Below, piece after piece: positions 40,602 through 48,418 of a stretch of 48,499 bases of DNA; position 1 is the stretch's first letter, and every line of letters starts with the position of its first letter. A program made the position numbers and the translations under genes. Under the pieces are notes generated by a model. That model was not told where the DNA came from. It saw nothing but the letters and a program-made list of their open reading frames with translations, and ran no database searches. This DNA comes from Kitasatospora phosalacinea (GTDB taxonomy: Bacteria > Actinomycetota > Actinomycetes > Streptomycetales > Streptomycetaceae). The stretch covers positions 1-48,499 of the forward strand of contig NZ_JNYE01000091.1 of assembly GCF_000717185.1 (NCBI RefSeq), in the 5' to 3' direction.

Positions 40602-41470
40602 TGCCCATATCCGACGCCACCGCCCGGCTACGCCTGGCGCTCACCGCGCCGGCGTCGGCCCGGCCGCTGCTCGCGGCAGGGGCTGTGAACGCCATGGCTG
40701 CCCGCCTGGCCGTGGAGGAGGGCTTCGACGCCCTGTGGGTGAGCGGTCTGGAAGTGTCCGCCGCCCTCGGCCTGCCCGACGCCAACGTGCTCAGCGCACG
40801 CGACCTCGGCGACGTGGTCACCGCACTCGGCCGCGTCACAGAGCGCCCGGTGATCGTCGACGTCGACAACGCGGGCGGCACCGTCGACGGCGCCGCCCGC
40901 ATCGCGGCCGATCTGGTCAGGACCGGGGCCGCCGCGATCTGCCTGGAGGACAGCGCCTACCCCAAGTGCAACAGCTTCGCCGCACACTCCTCCCAGCAGC
41001 TGGCTTCGGCGGACCTCGTCGTCCAGCAGATCGCGCGCATCCGCAAGACGGTCGGCGACGCCCTGGTCGTCATCTCCCGGACCGAGTCGTTGATCGCCGG
41101 GATGAGCCTGGAGCTCGCCATGAGCCGCTCGGCGCGCTTCGTCGAGGCCGGCGCGGAGGCCGTTCTGATCCACTCCAAGGACCAGAGCGGCGACCAGCCC
41201 CGCGAGGTCGCGGCCCGCTGGAGCTATCCGGCTCCGCTCGTCACCGTCCCCACCGCCTTCCCGCAGCTCACCACCGCGGAACTGGGCGAAGCCGGCTATC
41301 GGCTGTGCATCTACGCCAACCAGTTCAGCCGGGCCGCTCTGGCCGGCATGCGCGCCGCGGCCCGCCAGTTCACCCGCGAGGGCACCTTCCGCCCCAGCGC
41401 CGAGGCCCCGCTCGCGGCCGTCGGCGACCTGCTGCGCATCGGCGAACCGGACGCGCTGTCCTGCATCTGA
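40601..41470 (+). CDS. Isocitrate lyase/PEP mutase superfamily enzyme
   Basis: 289 residues from an ATG at 40601, overlapping the kinase stop; GGAGAG lies just upstream. The sequence follows the PEP mutase-like pattern: SGLEVSAALGLPDAN with Asp60, VIVDVD with metal-binding Asp87 and Asp89, and LEDSAYPKCNSF at 115-126, the counterpart of the EDKxxPKxNS signature of PEP mutase and phosphonopyruvate hydrolase (Lys normally follows Glu-Asp; here Ser118). The KKCGH motif of isocitrate lyases is absent. Members make or break C-C or C-P bonds next to a keto acid. In this operon it could make phosphonopyruvate or act as a carbon-carbon lyase; the sequence alone does not decide. Confidence 0.85.
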   Translation: MPISDATARLRLALTAPASARPLLAAGAVNAMAARLAVEEGFDALWVSGLEVSAALGLPDANVLSARDLGDVVTALGRVTERPVIVDVDNAGGTVDGAARIAADLVRTGAAAICLEDSAYPKCNSFAAHSSQQLASADLVVQQIARIRKTVGDALVVISRTESLIAGMSLELAMSRSARFVEAGAEAVLIHSKDQSGDQPREVAARWSYPAPLVTVPTAFPQLTTAELGEAGYRLCIYANQFSRAALAGMRAAARQFTREGTFRPSAEAPLAAVGDLLRIGEPDALSCI

Positions 41471-41495
41471 CCCCACGCCCCGAGGGAGCCCCGCG

Positions 41496-41957
41496 ATGAC
41501 CCTTCCGCGCATCAGCGTGTCGGTGAAGGCCGCGATCCTGCACGACGACCAGGTCCTGCTCCTCTCCTACGACGACCACTCCGGATTCCACTACAACCTG
41601 CCCGGCGGCAAGGCACAGGAAGGCGAGAACCTGCGCGCGGCGGTTCACCGCAAGGTCGCACAGGAAACCGGCCTCGCGGTGGCCGCCGACCGGCTCCTGC
41701 TGGTGACCGAGTACGTGCCGGCCGCGTGGAACAACGAGTTCGGGACCGTGCACAAGACCCAGTTCACCTTCCTCGCCCGCCCGCTGGGCAACACCACCAC
41801 TCCGCGGTTCCAGGACCCGCCCGACCCGATCCAGGTCGGCTTCGAGTGGACGCCCGTCGACAGGCTCACCGAGGTGTACCTGCTGCCCCGCATCGGCGAG
41901 CCGCTGGTCGCCGCCCTGCACGGTCGGCTCCGCGACCCGTTCATCGACAGGTGGTGA
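41496..41957 (+). CDS. Nudix-fold protein with altered catalytic box
   Basis: 153 residues from an ATG at 41496 with GAGGGAGC upstream. The fold is recognisable from VKAAILHDDQVLLL and the box GKAQEGENLRAAVHRKVAQETG at residues about 38-59 (given here only to its key positions: G38, E44, R52, E57, G59). Where the standard box has R-E-x-x-E-E, this protein has R52-K53-V54-A55-Q56-E57, so two of the metal-binding glutamates are replaced by Lys and Gln. It may have weak or no hydrolase activity and could be a binding protein. It sits between the PEP-mutase-like and methyltransferase genes, six bases before the latter. Confidence 0.82.
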   Translation: MTLPRISVSVKAAILHDDQVLLLSYDDHSGFHYNLPGGKAQEGENLRAAVHRKVAQETGLAVAADRLLLVTEYVPAAWNNEFGTVHKTQFTFLARPLGNTTTPRFQDPPDPIQVGFEWTPVDRLTEVYLLPRIGEPLVAALHGRLRDPFIDRW

Positions 41958-41962
41958 CCCCG

Positions 41963-42625
41963 ATGGACGACGTACGCGAATGGCTCCTCACCGAACACGC
42001 GAACACGATCTGCGCCGACCGGCTCAACGTCATCGAAGGTGAACTGAACGGCCTGGTCCACCGCGGCGTCGACGGGCCGATCGTGGAACTCGGCTGCTAC
42101 CGCGGCGCGATGGCCCTGTGGATGCGATGCGTCCTGGACACGCTCGGCGACCTGCGGCGCGAGATCCACGTCTTCGACTCCTTCGCCGGCATGCCCGCCC
42201 CCGGCATCCAGGACTCCGACCACCTCGCCGAGGGCGAACTGCGCTCCACACCGCAAGCCGTCCTCGACACCCACGCCCGCTGGAACCGCACGCCACCGAC
42301 GATCCACCCCGGCTGGTTCGAACAGACCATCCCCACCGCCCTGCCCGGTGCCATCGCCCTCGCCTACCTGGACGGCGACTTCTACGCCTCCACCCTCACC
42401 GGCCTGCGCGGCTGCGTACCGCGCCTCGCCCCCGGCGGCGTTCTCCTTCTCGACGACTACGCCGACACCACCGCCAACCCCAGGGCGTGGGACGGCCTGC
42501 CCGGCGTCAAGCGCGCCTGTGACGACTTCTTCGGTACACCGACCCCCGTCGAGGTCGTCATCGGCGACGGAGACCTCGCCTTCGGCCGGATCATGGCACC
42601 CGCCCGAGAGAGCGCCGGGCGATGA
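41963..42625 (+). CDS. TylF/MycF-like class I SAM methyltransferase
   Basis: 220 residues from an ATG at 41963 (AGGTGG eight bases upstream); an in-frame GTG at 41954 is possible. The SAM motif I reads VELGCYRGAMALW at about residues 41-53, followed by IHVFDSFAGMP, the acidic post-I motif typical of the TylF/MycF macrocin O-methyltransferase family. LDGDFYAST and LLLDDYAD supply the metal-binding aspartates. MycF and TylF methylate sugar hydroxyls in macrolides; other family members act on other hydroxyls. The substrate here is unknown and could be a small molecule or the modified peptide. Confidence 0.87.
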   Translation: MDDVREWLLTEHANTICADRLNVIEGELNGLVHRGVDGPIVELGCYRGAMALWMRCVLDTLGDLRREIHVFDSFAGMPAPGIQDSDHLAEGELRSTPQAVLDTHARWNRTPPTIHPGWFEQTIPTALPGAIALAYLDGDFYASTLTGLRGCVPRLAPGGVLLLDDYADTTANPRAWDGLPGVKRACDDFFGTPTPVEVVIGDGDLAFGRIMAPARESAGR

Positions 42626-43566
42626 CAGCCACCGTCCTCGTCGCCAAGGGCGCGGCCGACCCGAGCGCTCTGCGCCTGGCACTTCCCGGCGTCGAGATCA
42701 CCGAAGTCCCCGACTTCGACTCCCTACCCGACCATGCGCACCGGACCACCGTCGTCGCCCTGCGCTCGGGAGCCCGACTGGGCCGCGAACAGCTCGACCG
42801 GCTGCCGATCCTCCGGCACGTCATCCGCGTCGGCTCCGGCACCGACAACATCGATCTCCACGAACTCGCCCGCCGCGGCATCACCTTGCACCGCAACGCG
42901 CACGCGAGCGCCACCGCCGTGGCCGAGTGGTGCCTGGTCGCCGCACTCAACCTGGCCCGCCGCATTCCCCTGGGCCACAACGCCCTCGCCCGCGGCCGGC
43001 ACATGAAGGACGCCTGCCTCGGAAGGGCACTGTCGGAGCTGGACGTCGCCGTCTGGGGAGCCGGCCCCGTCGGACGGTCGGCCGCCAGCCTCCTTGCACC
43101 CTTCGCCCGCCAGATCGTCTTCGCGCAGTGGCCGTCCAACCCGCCCGAGCTGCCGCAGCTGCCCGCTCAGGCCCTGCGCGAACGGGCCGATGTCCACGTC
43201 CTCGCCGTGCCGCTGCGGGCCGACACGCGGAGGCTGTTCGACGAGGCGTTCCTCACCGAGGTCGCCGAGCGCCGGCCGCTGGTGATCTGCGCCGGCCGGA
43301 TCGAGACACTCGACGCGGGAGTGTTCCTGCACGCGCTCGATGACGGCCGCATCGGCGGCCTGGCCCTCGACGCGATCGACCCCGAACACCTCGAGCAGGT
43401 GAACGCCGCGATCGGCCCGCGGAACCTGCTGGTCACACCGCACATCGGGGCCCAACGCACCGATGTCCGCCAGGCCCTGGACACCTGGCTCACTCAACTC
43501 ATCATCTCGATCACAACAGGCTCCAGTGCGGCCCCGGAGCACGCGCCCCTCCTGGAGGTCCGGTGA
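42622..43566 (+). CDS. D-2-hydroxyacid dehydrogenase
   Basis: 314 residues from an ATG at 42622 that overlaps the methyltransferase stop (ATGA). The NAD(P)-binding GAGPVGR lies at 146-152, the catalytic Arg226 in CAGRIETLD, Glu255 in AIDPEHLE and His274 in TPHIGA, all in the order of the D-isomer-specific 2-hydroxyacid dehydrogenase family. The acidic residue that usually selects NAD after the Rossmann beta-2 strand is not evident (VFAQWPS), so NADP use is possible. It reduces a 2-keto acid or oxidises a 2-hydroxy acid. Next to a PEP-mutase-like gene, a keto acid such as phosphonopyruvate is a conceivable substrate (inference). Confidence 0.88.
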   Translation: MTATVLVAKGAADPSALRLALPGVEITEVPDFDSLPDHAHRTTVVALRSGARLGREQLDRLPILRHVIRVGSGTDNIDLHELARRGITLHRNAHASATAVAEWCLVAALNLARRIPLGHNALARGRHMKDACLGRALSELDVAVWGAGPVGRSAASLLAPFARQIVFAQWPSNPPELPQLPAQALRERADVHVLAVPLRADTRRLFDEAFLTEVAERRPLVICAGRIETLDAGVFLHALDDGRIGGLALDAIDPEHLEQVNAAIGPRNLLVTPHIGAQRTDVRQALDTWLTQLIISITTGSSAAPEHAPLLEVR

Positions 43567-44450
43567 TCGGGGACTCGGCTCGACGCCGACTGCGCATCGC
43601 GGGGCAGGCAGCCGAAGAGCTCCTTGCCGCTCATCCGGGCGCGACGGTTTGGCTCGAAGGAGCCCTGGCATGCGGACTCGCCCATGCCACCAGTGACGTC
43701 GACCTTCGCCTCGTGGGCAACGGAGCGTTGCCCGAGCCCCGTTCGTGGCTCAGCGACGGCGTGCGGGTCGACCTCCAGGTCTCCACGCCCGACCAGATGA
43801 CCAGCCTGCGTGAGCTTCTGCGCGGCTTCGAGATCCGCGCCGACGATCTCGCCCTATTCCGCCGGGTCCGTAGGGAGCTGCCCAAGCTGACCGGCCTGCG
43901 CACCGCGAAGGACTACGAGGCAGGCCAGTGGATCCCGGTCGTGGACTCCGACGAGGCCGAGGTCTACCGTGCCTGGGCTGTGGCCGACCGCGCCGAGACG
44001 GTGGCAAGCCTCACCGAGGACCTCCTCGGCCTGGTCGCCGACGAGCAGTACGCCTCGGCGGACCTGGTGCTGGATCGTCTCGTGCTGACGCTCGCCTCCG
44101 CGGAGTGCGCCGCAGCCGGCCAGCCCCTGCTCGGGGAGAAGTGGCTGCCGCTCATGGTCAGCCGGCCCTCGGCCACCGAGCCTCCGACCGGACTGTGGCA
44201 CGACACCACCTGGGAATGGTTCCGCCCGCTCCAGCGGCGCCTGACCGACGCCCTGCTGTCCTGCCATCTCGTCAACGGCAGCAGAAGCACATCGGCCGAG
44301 GTGCCGGTCGAGGCACAGGTCGACGGTCCGGCGTGGCTGGCCCAGCGTTACAGCGACGGCTGGTTCCTGCGCCGTGCCGACGACCGCGTACCGCTCACCG
44401 GTGCGGCTCTGCTCGCCTGGGCCGAGCGCCTGGAGCGCGAACCCACCTGA
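43563..44450 (+). CDS. Nucleotidyltransferase-fold protein
   Basis: 295 residues from a GTG at 43563 that overlaps the previous stop. The nucleotidyltransferase motif appears as GALACGLAHATSDVDLRLV (residues about 33-51), with the metal-binding pair D45 and D47 and a later DGVRVDLQV that can supply the third acidic residue. The rest is helical and unassigned. Such folds transfer AMP, CMP or other nucleotides to small molecules, RNA or proteins. With a kinase, a Nudix-like protein and a PEP-mutase-like enzyme in the operon, activation of a small acid as a nucleotide adduct is plausible; no substrate can be read from the sequence. Confidence 0.75.
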   Translation: MIGDSARRRLRIAGQAAEELLAAHPGATVWLEGALACGLAHATSDVDLRLVGNGALPEPRSWLSDGVRVDLQVSTPDQMTSLRELLRGFEIRADDLALFRRVRRELPKLTGLRTAKDYEAGQWIPVVDSDEAEVYRAWAVADRAETVASLTEDLLGLVADEQYASADLVLDRLVLTLASAECAAAGQPLLGEKWLPLMVSRPSATEPPTGLWHDTTWEWFRPLQRRLTDALLSCHLVNGSRSTSAEVPVEAQVDGPAWLAQRYSDGWFLRRADDRVPLTGAALLAWAERLEREPT

Positions 44451-44479
44451 CCACCGCGAGGCACCTCTGGAGGTGAGCC

Positions 44480-46378
44480 TTGTCCACCGCCCCGACCTCG
44501 AACGACCTCGACTCCCTGTACGCGCGCCTCGATACGGCCGACGTCACCTCGGCCGTATCGGTGATCCTCAAACTGCGCGGCGAAACCTGCGACATCGACT
44601 GCCTGTACTGCTTCGAGAAGCGGAAGGAAGCCCCTGGTGGACGCCGCGTCGACGCCGCCGACGTTCACCACCTGTCGGCGATCTTCGCCGGCCGCCCGCT
44701 CGCGGTCGAACTGCACGGCGGCGAGCCGCTCACCGCCGGCCAGGACGCCGTCGCCGACGTCCTGCGTGCACTCGCGGCGAACCCGAACGTGGTCCGGGTC
44801 AGCCTCCAGACCAACGGCCTGCTCCTCGACGACTCCTGGCTCGACCTCTTCGACGAGCACCTTCCCGGGCTCGAGATCAGCATCTCCCTCGACGGCGACG
44901 CGCGCGGAAACAGGTGGCGGGTCGGCTACGACGGCCTTCCCGTCTACCCCAGGATCGTCGACGCGCTGCGGCTGCTGGAGCGCCGCGGCCGGACCGCCTC
45001 GCTGGTCTGCGTCGTCACTACGGAGATTCTCGGCCGGGCCGAGGAGGTCATCGACCACCTCGCCGCCTTCCCTGCCGTGACCGCTGTCAACCTTGTCCCC
45101 TGCTTCGACAGCTCCGTCCTCGCACCAACCAAGGCCGCATCCAGGCGGCCCGGCCCCAGCCGCACCCTGCAGGCAGAGGCTCTCGGCCCCGCCGGCCCGG
45201 CCTGGGCCATCACCCCCGAGCAGTACACGGACTTCACCCTCGCCGCCGCCGTCCAATGGGTCCGCGCCGGCTGGTTCCGCACGGTCAAACTGGATCCGGT
45301 CGTCTCCGTGATCCGCCGCCTCCGCGGCCTTCGCACCGGCTCCTGCCACTTCGACGACCTCAAGTGCGATCACGTGTTCACGCTCTACCCCGACGGACGC
45401 CTCGGCAGCTGCGACGAACTCCCCTGGCCGCAGGCGCAGTTGGCCCGGTTGCCGCTCATCCGCTCGCAACAGGCGGTTCGCCGCGCCCAGGGCCGCTCGC
45501 CGCTGCTCGCCCAGGCCCACACCCTCACCTCACCATGCGTCTCCTGCGACTACCGCGAGACCTGCGGCGGAGGGTGCATGGCCATCCGCCTGCGCCACAC
45601 GCAGGTCGGCCGAGCAGACGCCTACTGCGACCACCGCATGCGCCTCATCGACGGCATCGCCGCCCTGCTCGCACAACCCGAGCACCCCGAGGGCATCCGG
45701 TGTACGCGCCTGCGCTGGCACCCGCGCCACCCGAACCAGATGCACGACGTCACCGCTTTCCTGAACCGCTGGGACGACCCAACCGCTGCCCGGCACCCGG
45801 CCCGCCTCCACACCAGCCCGCTCGGCAACATCAACACCGTAGGACTCCCCGGCATCCACGAAGCGGACGACCTCGACCCCAGGCACCCACAGTGGCGCGA
45901 CGGCATAGAGCCAGCCGTCTTCCCACTCGTCCAAGCCGTCACCGAAAGCTGGGGCTACATCACGTACGACAGCTGCCAGGGCCACCCCGCCACGCCCGAC
46001 GCGCCCCAGCGCGAGCTGGCCATCGGTATCCTGCCGCGCGACCGGACCGAGGCCGCCGAGATCGCCGCCCGCCTGTGCCACCTCGCCGCACTCGCCGACG
46101 CGGTGCTCCCTGCGCACTGCACACTCGACGTCGGCCGCAGCCTGCTGACCTGTTCCAACAGCCAAAACCGCTACCCGGTCCTCGACGTGCGCCTCATGCC
46201 CTCACCCGGAAGCCGCCCCGACGACTACCTCGCCGACCTCCCCGCCGGCGGCCGGCTCCTCGCCGAACTCGCCGAGCGCCTCGCCCACCGCCCGGCCGGC
46301 GGCGACCTGTTGCACTGCGCCTGCCCGCCACCGTCCTCCCGCCCGCGCACCCTCGAACCGTTGGAGGTCCGTCGGTGA
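44480..46378 (+). CDS. Radical SAM/SPASM protein with extra C-terminal domain
   Basis: 632 residues from a TTG at 44480, decided by a GGAGG at 44469-44473. C37, C41 and C44 (CDIDCLYC) form the radical SAM cluster motif, and GGEP follows at 80-83. The SPASM-type region has cysteines at 289, 296, 311, 353, 356, 362, 366 and 383, enough for two auxiliary 4Fe-4S clusters. This is the layout of peptide-modifying maturases. About 230 further residues (about 405-632) form an additional domain I do not recognise, with a distinctive YDSCQGHP motif near residue 490. With a small peptide gene 0.8 kb downstream and a HExxH protein, its likely role is to crosslink or otherwise modify that peptide. Confidence 0.9.
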   Translation: MSTAPTSNDLDSLYARLDTADVTSAVSVILKLRGETCDIDCLYCFEKRKEAPGGRRVDAADVHHLSAIFAGRPLAVELHGGEPLTAGQDAVADVLRALAANPNVVRVSLQTNGLLLDDSWLDLFDEHLPGLEISISLDGDARGNRWRVGYDGLPVYPRIVDALRLLERRGRTASLVCVVTTEILGRAEEVIDHLAAFPAVTAVNLVPCFDSSVLAPTKAASRRPGPSRTLQAEALGPAGPAWAITPEQYTDFTLAAAVQWVRAGWFRTVKLDPVVSVIRRLRGLRTGSCHFDDLKCDHVFTLYPDGRLGSCDELPWPQAQLARLPLIRSQQAVRRAQGRSPLLAQAHTLTSPCVSCDYRETCGGGCMAIRLRHTQVGRADAYCDHRMRLIDGIAALLAQPEHPEGIRCTRLRWHPRHPNQMHDVTAFLNRWDDPTAARHPARLHTSPLGNINTVGLPGIHEADDLDPRHPQWRDGIEPAVFPLVQAVTESWGYITYDSCQGHPATPDAPQRELAIGILPRDRTEAAEIAARLCHLAALADAVLPAHCTLDVGRSLLTCSNSQNRYPVLDVRLMPSPGSRPDDYLADLPAGGRLLAELAERLAHRPAGGDLLHCACPPPSSRPRTLEPLEVRR

Positions 46379-47118
46379 TCCACATCGCCGAGACACTGAG
46401 CATCCACACCGTCGAGGACTTCCTCGACGCCGACGAGGTACGCCAGCTCAACGAACTCATGGACGCAACCCTCGCGCTCCAAGGGCGCGAGTCCTTCGAC
46501 CTCGCCCGCACCTCCACCATCCACGAAGTCCCCGGCCTGACAGCGAATCAGGCACGCGCACTCTACGAACCCGCCGGACGTGTGGAGATGACCGACGTAC
46601 CGGCCCCGGCCCGGACCATCCTGGACGCCGCCATGATGCGCAGCCACCCCGCGATCACGCGCGGCATGCCGTCGATCGAGGGCCACCGTCCCTGGATCTT
46701 CCTGGAGTACCAGGCCGGCCAGTACATCAGCGCCCACGCCGACGGCATCGCACCCGACCCCGCTGCCTGGCCGCGCCAGATCGCCGCGGCGAGCGTCACG
46801 ATCGCAGACGCGCCCGACAGCAGCGGCGCTTTCTACGTCGAGACCAGCGGGAGCGACGCACCCTGGACCTCGCCGACCCTGGACGCTCCCGCGGGCTACG
46901 CGCCCCGCATGCGCTTCATCTCGGAGGGCACCGACGGCTCCTCCGCCTGGTTCACCTCGATGAAGCGCACCCGCTGGACCGTGCAGCCCGCCGTCGGCAC
47001 CCTGTGCCTCTTTGGCAGCCAGCTCGTCCACGGCACCGAGCCCGTGAAGGCCGGCAGGGTACGGAAATTCCTCACCCTGCTCACCGCAGACACCCCCGCA
47101 GCACACGGCTCCCGGTGA
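46375..47118 (+). CDS. 2OG-Fe(II)-type oxygenase
   Basis: 247 residues from a GTG at 46375, overlapping the radical SAM stop (GTGA) and preceded by GGAGG seven bases upstream. The iron ligands are in the usual order: H121-x-D123 in YISAHADG, then H219 in QLVHGTEP, with R230 (RVRKFLT) positioned to bind 2-oxoglutarate. The length and the WIFLEYQAGQYISAHADG pattern fit the prolyl-4-hydroxylase-like/PiuC-like branch. It probably hydroxylates a peptide or small-molecule carbon. No signal peptide. A second, unrelated oxygenase-type gene follows 325 bases later. Confidence 0.8.
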   Translation: MIHIAETLSIHTVEDFLDADEVRQLNELMDATLALQGRESFDLARTSTIHEVPGLTANQARALYEPAGRVEMTDVPAPARTILDAAMMRSHPAITRGMPSIEGHRPWIFLEYQAGQYISAHADGIAPDPAAWPRQIAAASVTIADAPDSSGAFYVETSGSDAPWTSPTLDAPAGYAPRMRFISEGTDGSSAWFTSMKRTRWTVQPAVGTLCLFGSQLVHGTEPVKAGRVRKFLTLLTADTPAAHGSR

Positions 47119-47198
47119 ACCTCCCGGTCCGCCGGAGCCGCGGGCCTCCGCCGAAGCACCGGCCTCGCCCACCACACATCCACCTGCATGGAGGACCC
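47119..47198. other. Leader region of the small-peptide gene
   Basis: 80 bases between the oxygenase stop and the peptide ATG. A small CGGAG/CTCCG stem and a GGAGGA ribosome site at 47190-47195 are visible. The gap is longer than most in this operon, so a separate promoter is possible but I cannot define one. Confidence 0.35.
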
Positions 47199-47366
47199 AT
47201 GGAGTACAACGACCCGTTCAGCGAATTCGTCAGCGCCGTCGAAGCCCTGCACGACGACGGCCCCGTGGGGATCACGGCCCACACCTCCAACTCGTCCGCC
47301 CACGGCTGGAACACCTCCCGATCGGCCGCGATCGCCGAGGCACCCGCCGCGGACGTCGAGCAGTAG
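47199..47366 (+). CDS. Candidate RiPP precursor peptide (55 aa)
   Basis: 55 residues from an ATG at 47199 with GGAGGA at 47190-47195. The first half is acidic and helical-looking (EYNDPFSEFVSAVEALHDD), like a leader peptide. The middle holds a tandem heptad AHTSNSS-AHGWNTS, i.e. two copies of AHxxN(S/T)S, followed by RSAAIAEAPAADVEQ. The only Trp is in the second repeat; no cysteine is present, so thioether or lanthionine chemistry is unlikely. It lies between two oxygenase-type genes, downstream of a radical SAM/SPASM gene, the usual place for the substrate peptide. A 12-bp hairpin follows its stop. The gene is short, and calling it a precursor is inference from context and repeat. Confidence 0.72.
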   Translation: MEYNDPFSEFVSAVEALHDDGPVGITAHTSNSSAHGWNTSRSAAIAEAPAADVEQ

Positions 47367-47381
47367 GCACATCAAGGACCC

Positions 47382-47422
47382 GGTGCGTCCGGCACGACCC
47401 GGTGCTCCGCGCCGGACGCACC
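47382..47422 (+). terminator. 12-bp perfect hairpin after the precursor gene
   Basis: GGTGCGTCCGGC at 47382-47393 and GCCGGACGCACC at 47411-47422 pair perfectly around a 17-base loop, between the small-peptide gene and the HExxH gene. There is no U-tract. It would suit a partial terminator or RNA-stability element that gives more peptide than enzyme mRNA. Confidence 0.75.
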
Positions 47423-47443
47423 GCCTCCCGAGGAGATGCAAAC

Positions 47444-48394
47444 ATGACCGACCCCGTGACCTACCAGCTCTTCCACCTGCCCAGCCTCGACGAGCGACGG
47501 GTAGCCCGGACCCAGCGCATCGCCGAGGTCCTCGGCAGCAGCCTCACCGGCCAGGACCCGACAGGGCCCGCCATCACTCACGCGGTAGCCCACCACCTGC
47601 TCGAAGGAGCAGAGCAGGCCGCCCACAACCGCGATGCCGAACTGCTCTCCTGGTACCGGCGCACCGAACTGCGCGATCTCGGCTACCTCACCGCCACAGA
47701 CACCTCCGGCGCAGCCCACCTGCTCCTCAACCCGCCACACGAGCAGCTCCTGCAGTCACCGCTCTCGGACACCGCCTACTACCTGATCAACCCGCAGACC
47801 TCACCCGCAGCGCCCGACAAGCACGCACTCCTCGCGGCGGCATTGGGCTCTTCCCACAAACACGGCTTCGGTGACCTGTTGGACCAGTACGCGCCGATCA
47901 TCTGCCTCCTCGAACGACGTGAAATGCGCGACACCCTTTTCAGCTGGAGCATCACGCGCCTTCCCGGCACGGTGTTCACCGACCATGTGGACTCCCCGGA
48001 GGTTCTCGCGCGGGACCTTATTCACGAGGCCGGACACCATTGGTTCAACGACGCCCTGACTGCGGCATCGGTGTCATTTCCGGAGAATGCGGCCTTCTAT
48101 TCGCCATGGCGGAAGACAATACGTCCCGCATTCGGATTCCTCCACGCCTGCTGGGCGTTTTCCCTCACCGCCATCTACAGCGCCCAGGTGGTTGACACTG
48201 CTCCTTCTCCGGCGCAGGGCTTTCTGCGCAACTACCTGACCGACCAGGGCCGCCTCCTGCGGGACGCTCTGCCGGCCCTGTCCGACGCCGTCACCCTCAT
48301 CACGAGCGGGCCTCTGCGTGACCAGCTGTCGAAGGCAGTGGACGCCGCCCTGGGATGCACACCTGGAGCAGTCCATCTGCTCCCCGCCCAGTAG
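47444..48394 (+). CDS. HExxH-motif protein (peptide beta-hydroxylase/peptide-modification type)
   Basis: 316 residues from an ATG at 47444 with GAGGAG eight bases upstream. HEAGHH begins at residue 194 and is followed by the SPWRKTIRPAFGFLHACWAF block (about 220-239), the signature of the HExxH domain that accompanies radical SAM/SPASM peptide maturases (TIGR04267-like). Proteins of this group have been shown to be 2-oxoglutarate-dependent beta-hydroxylases of peptides rather than proteases. The N-terminal 180 residues are helical and family-specific. As a stand-alone protein next to a candidate precursor it probably hydroxylates residues of the repeat. A peptidase role is less likely but not excluded. 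Confidence 0.85.
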   Translation: MTDPVTYQLFHLPSLDERRVARTQRIAEVLGSSLTGQDPTGPAITHAVAHHLLEGAEQAAHNRDAELLSWYRRTELRDLGYLTATDTSGAAHLLLNPPHEQLLQSPLSDTAYYLINPQTSPAAPDKHALLAAALGSSHKHGFGDLLDQYAPIICLLERREMRDTLFSWSITRLPGTVFTDHVDSPEVLARDLIHEAGHHWFNDALTAASVSFPENAAFYSPWRKTIRPAFGFLHACWAFSLTAIYSAQVVDTAPSPAQGFLRNYLTDQGRLLRDALPALSDAVTLITSGPLRDQLSKAVDAALGCTPGAVHLLPAQ

Positions 48395-48418
48395 CGGGTG
48401 CTCACCGGAAGTCGCAGG

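Noticed and set aside
40601..41470. Housekeeping isocitrate lyase
   Set aside because: No KKCGH motif, too short, and the EDxxxPKxNS region is of the PEP mutase type.
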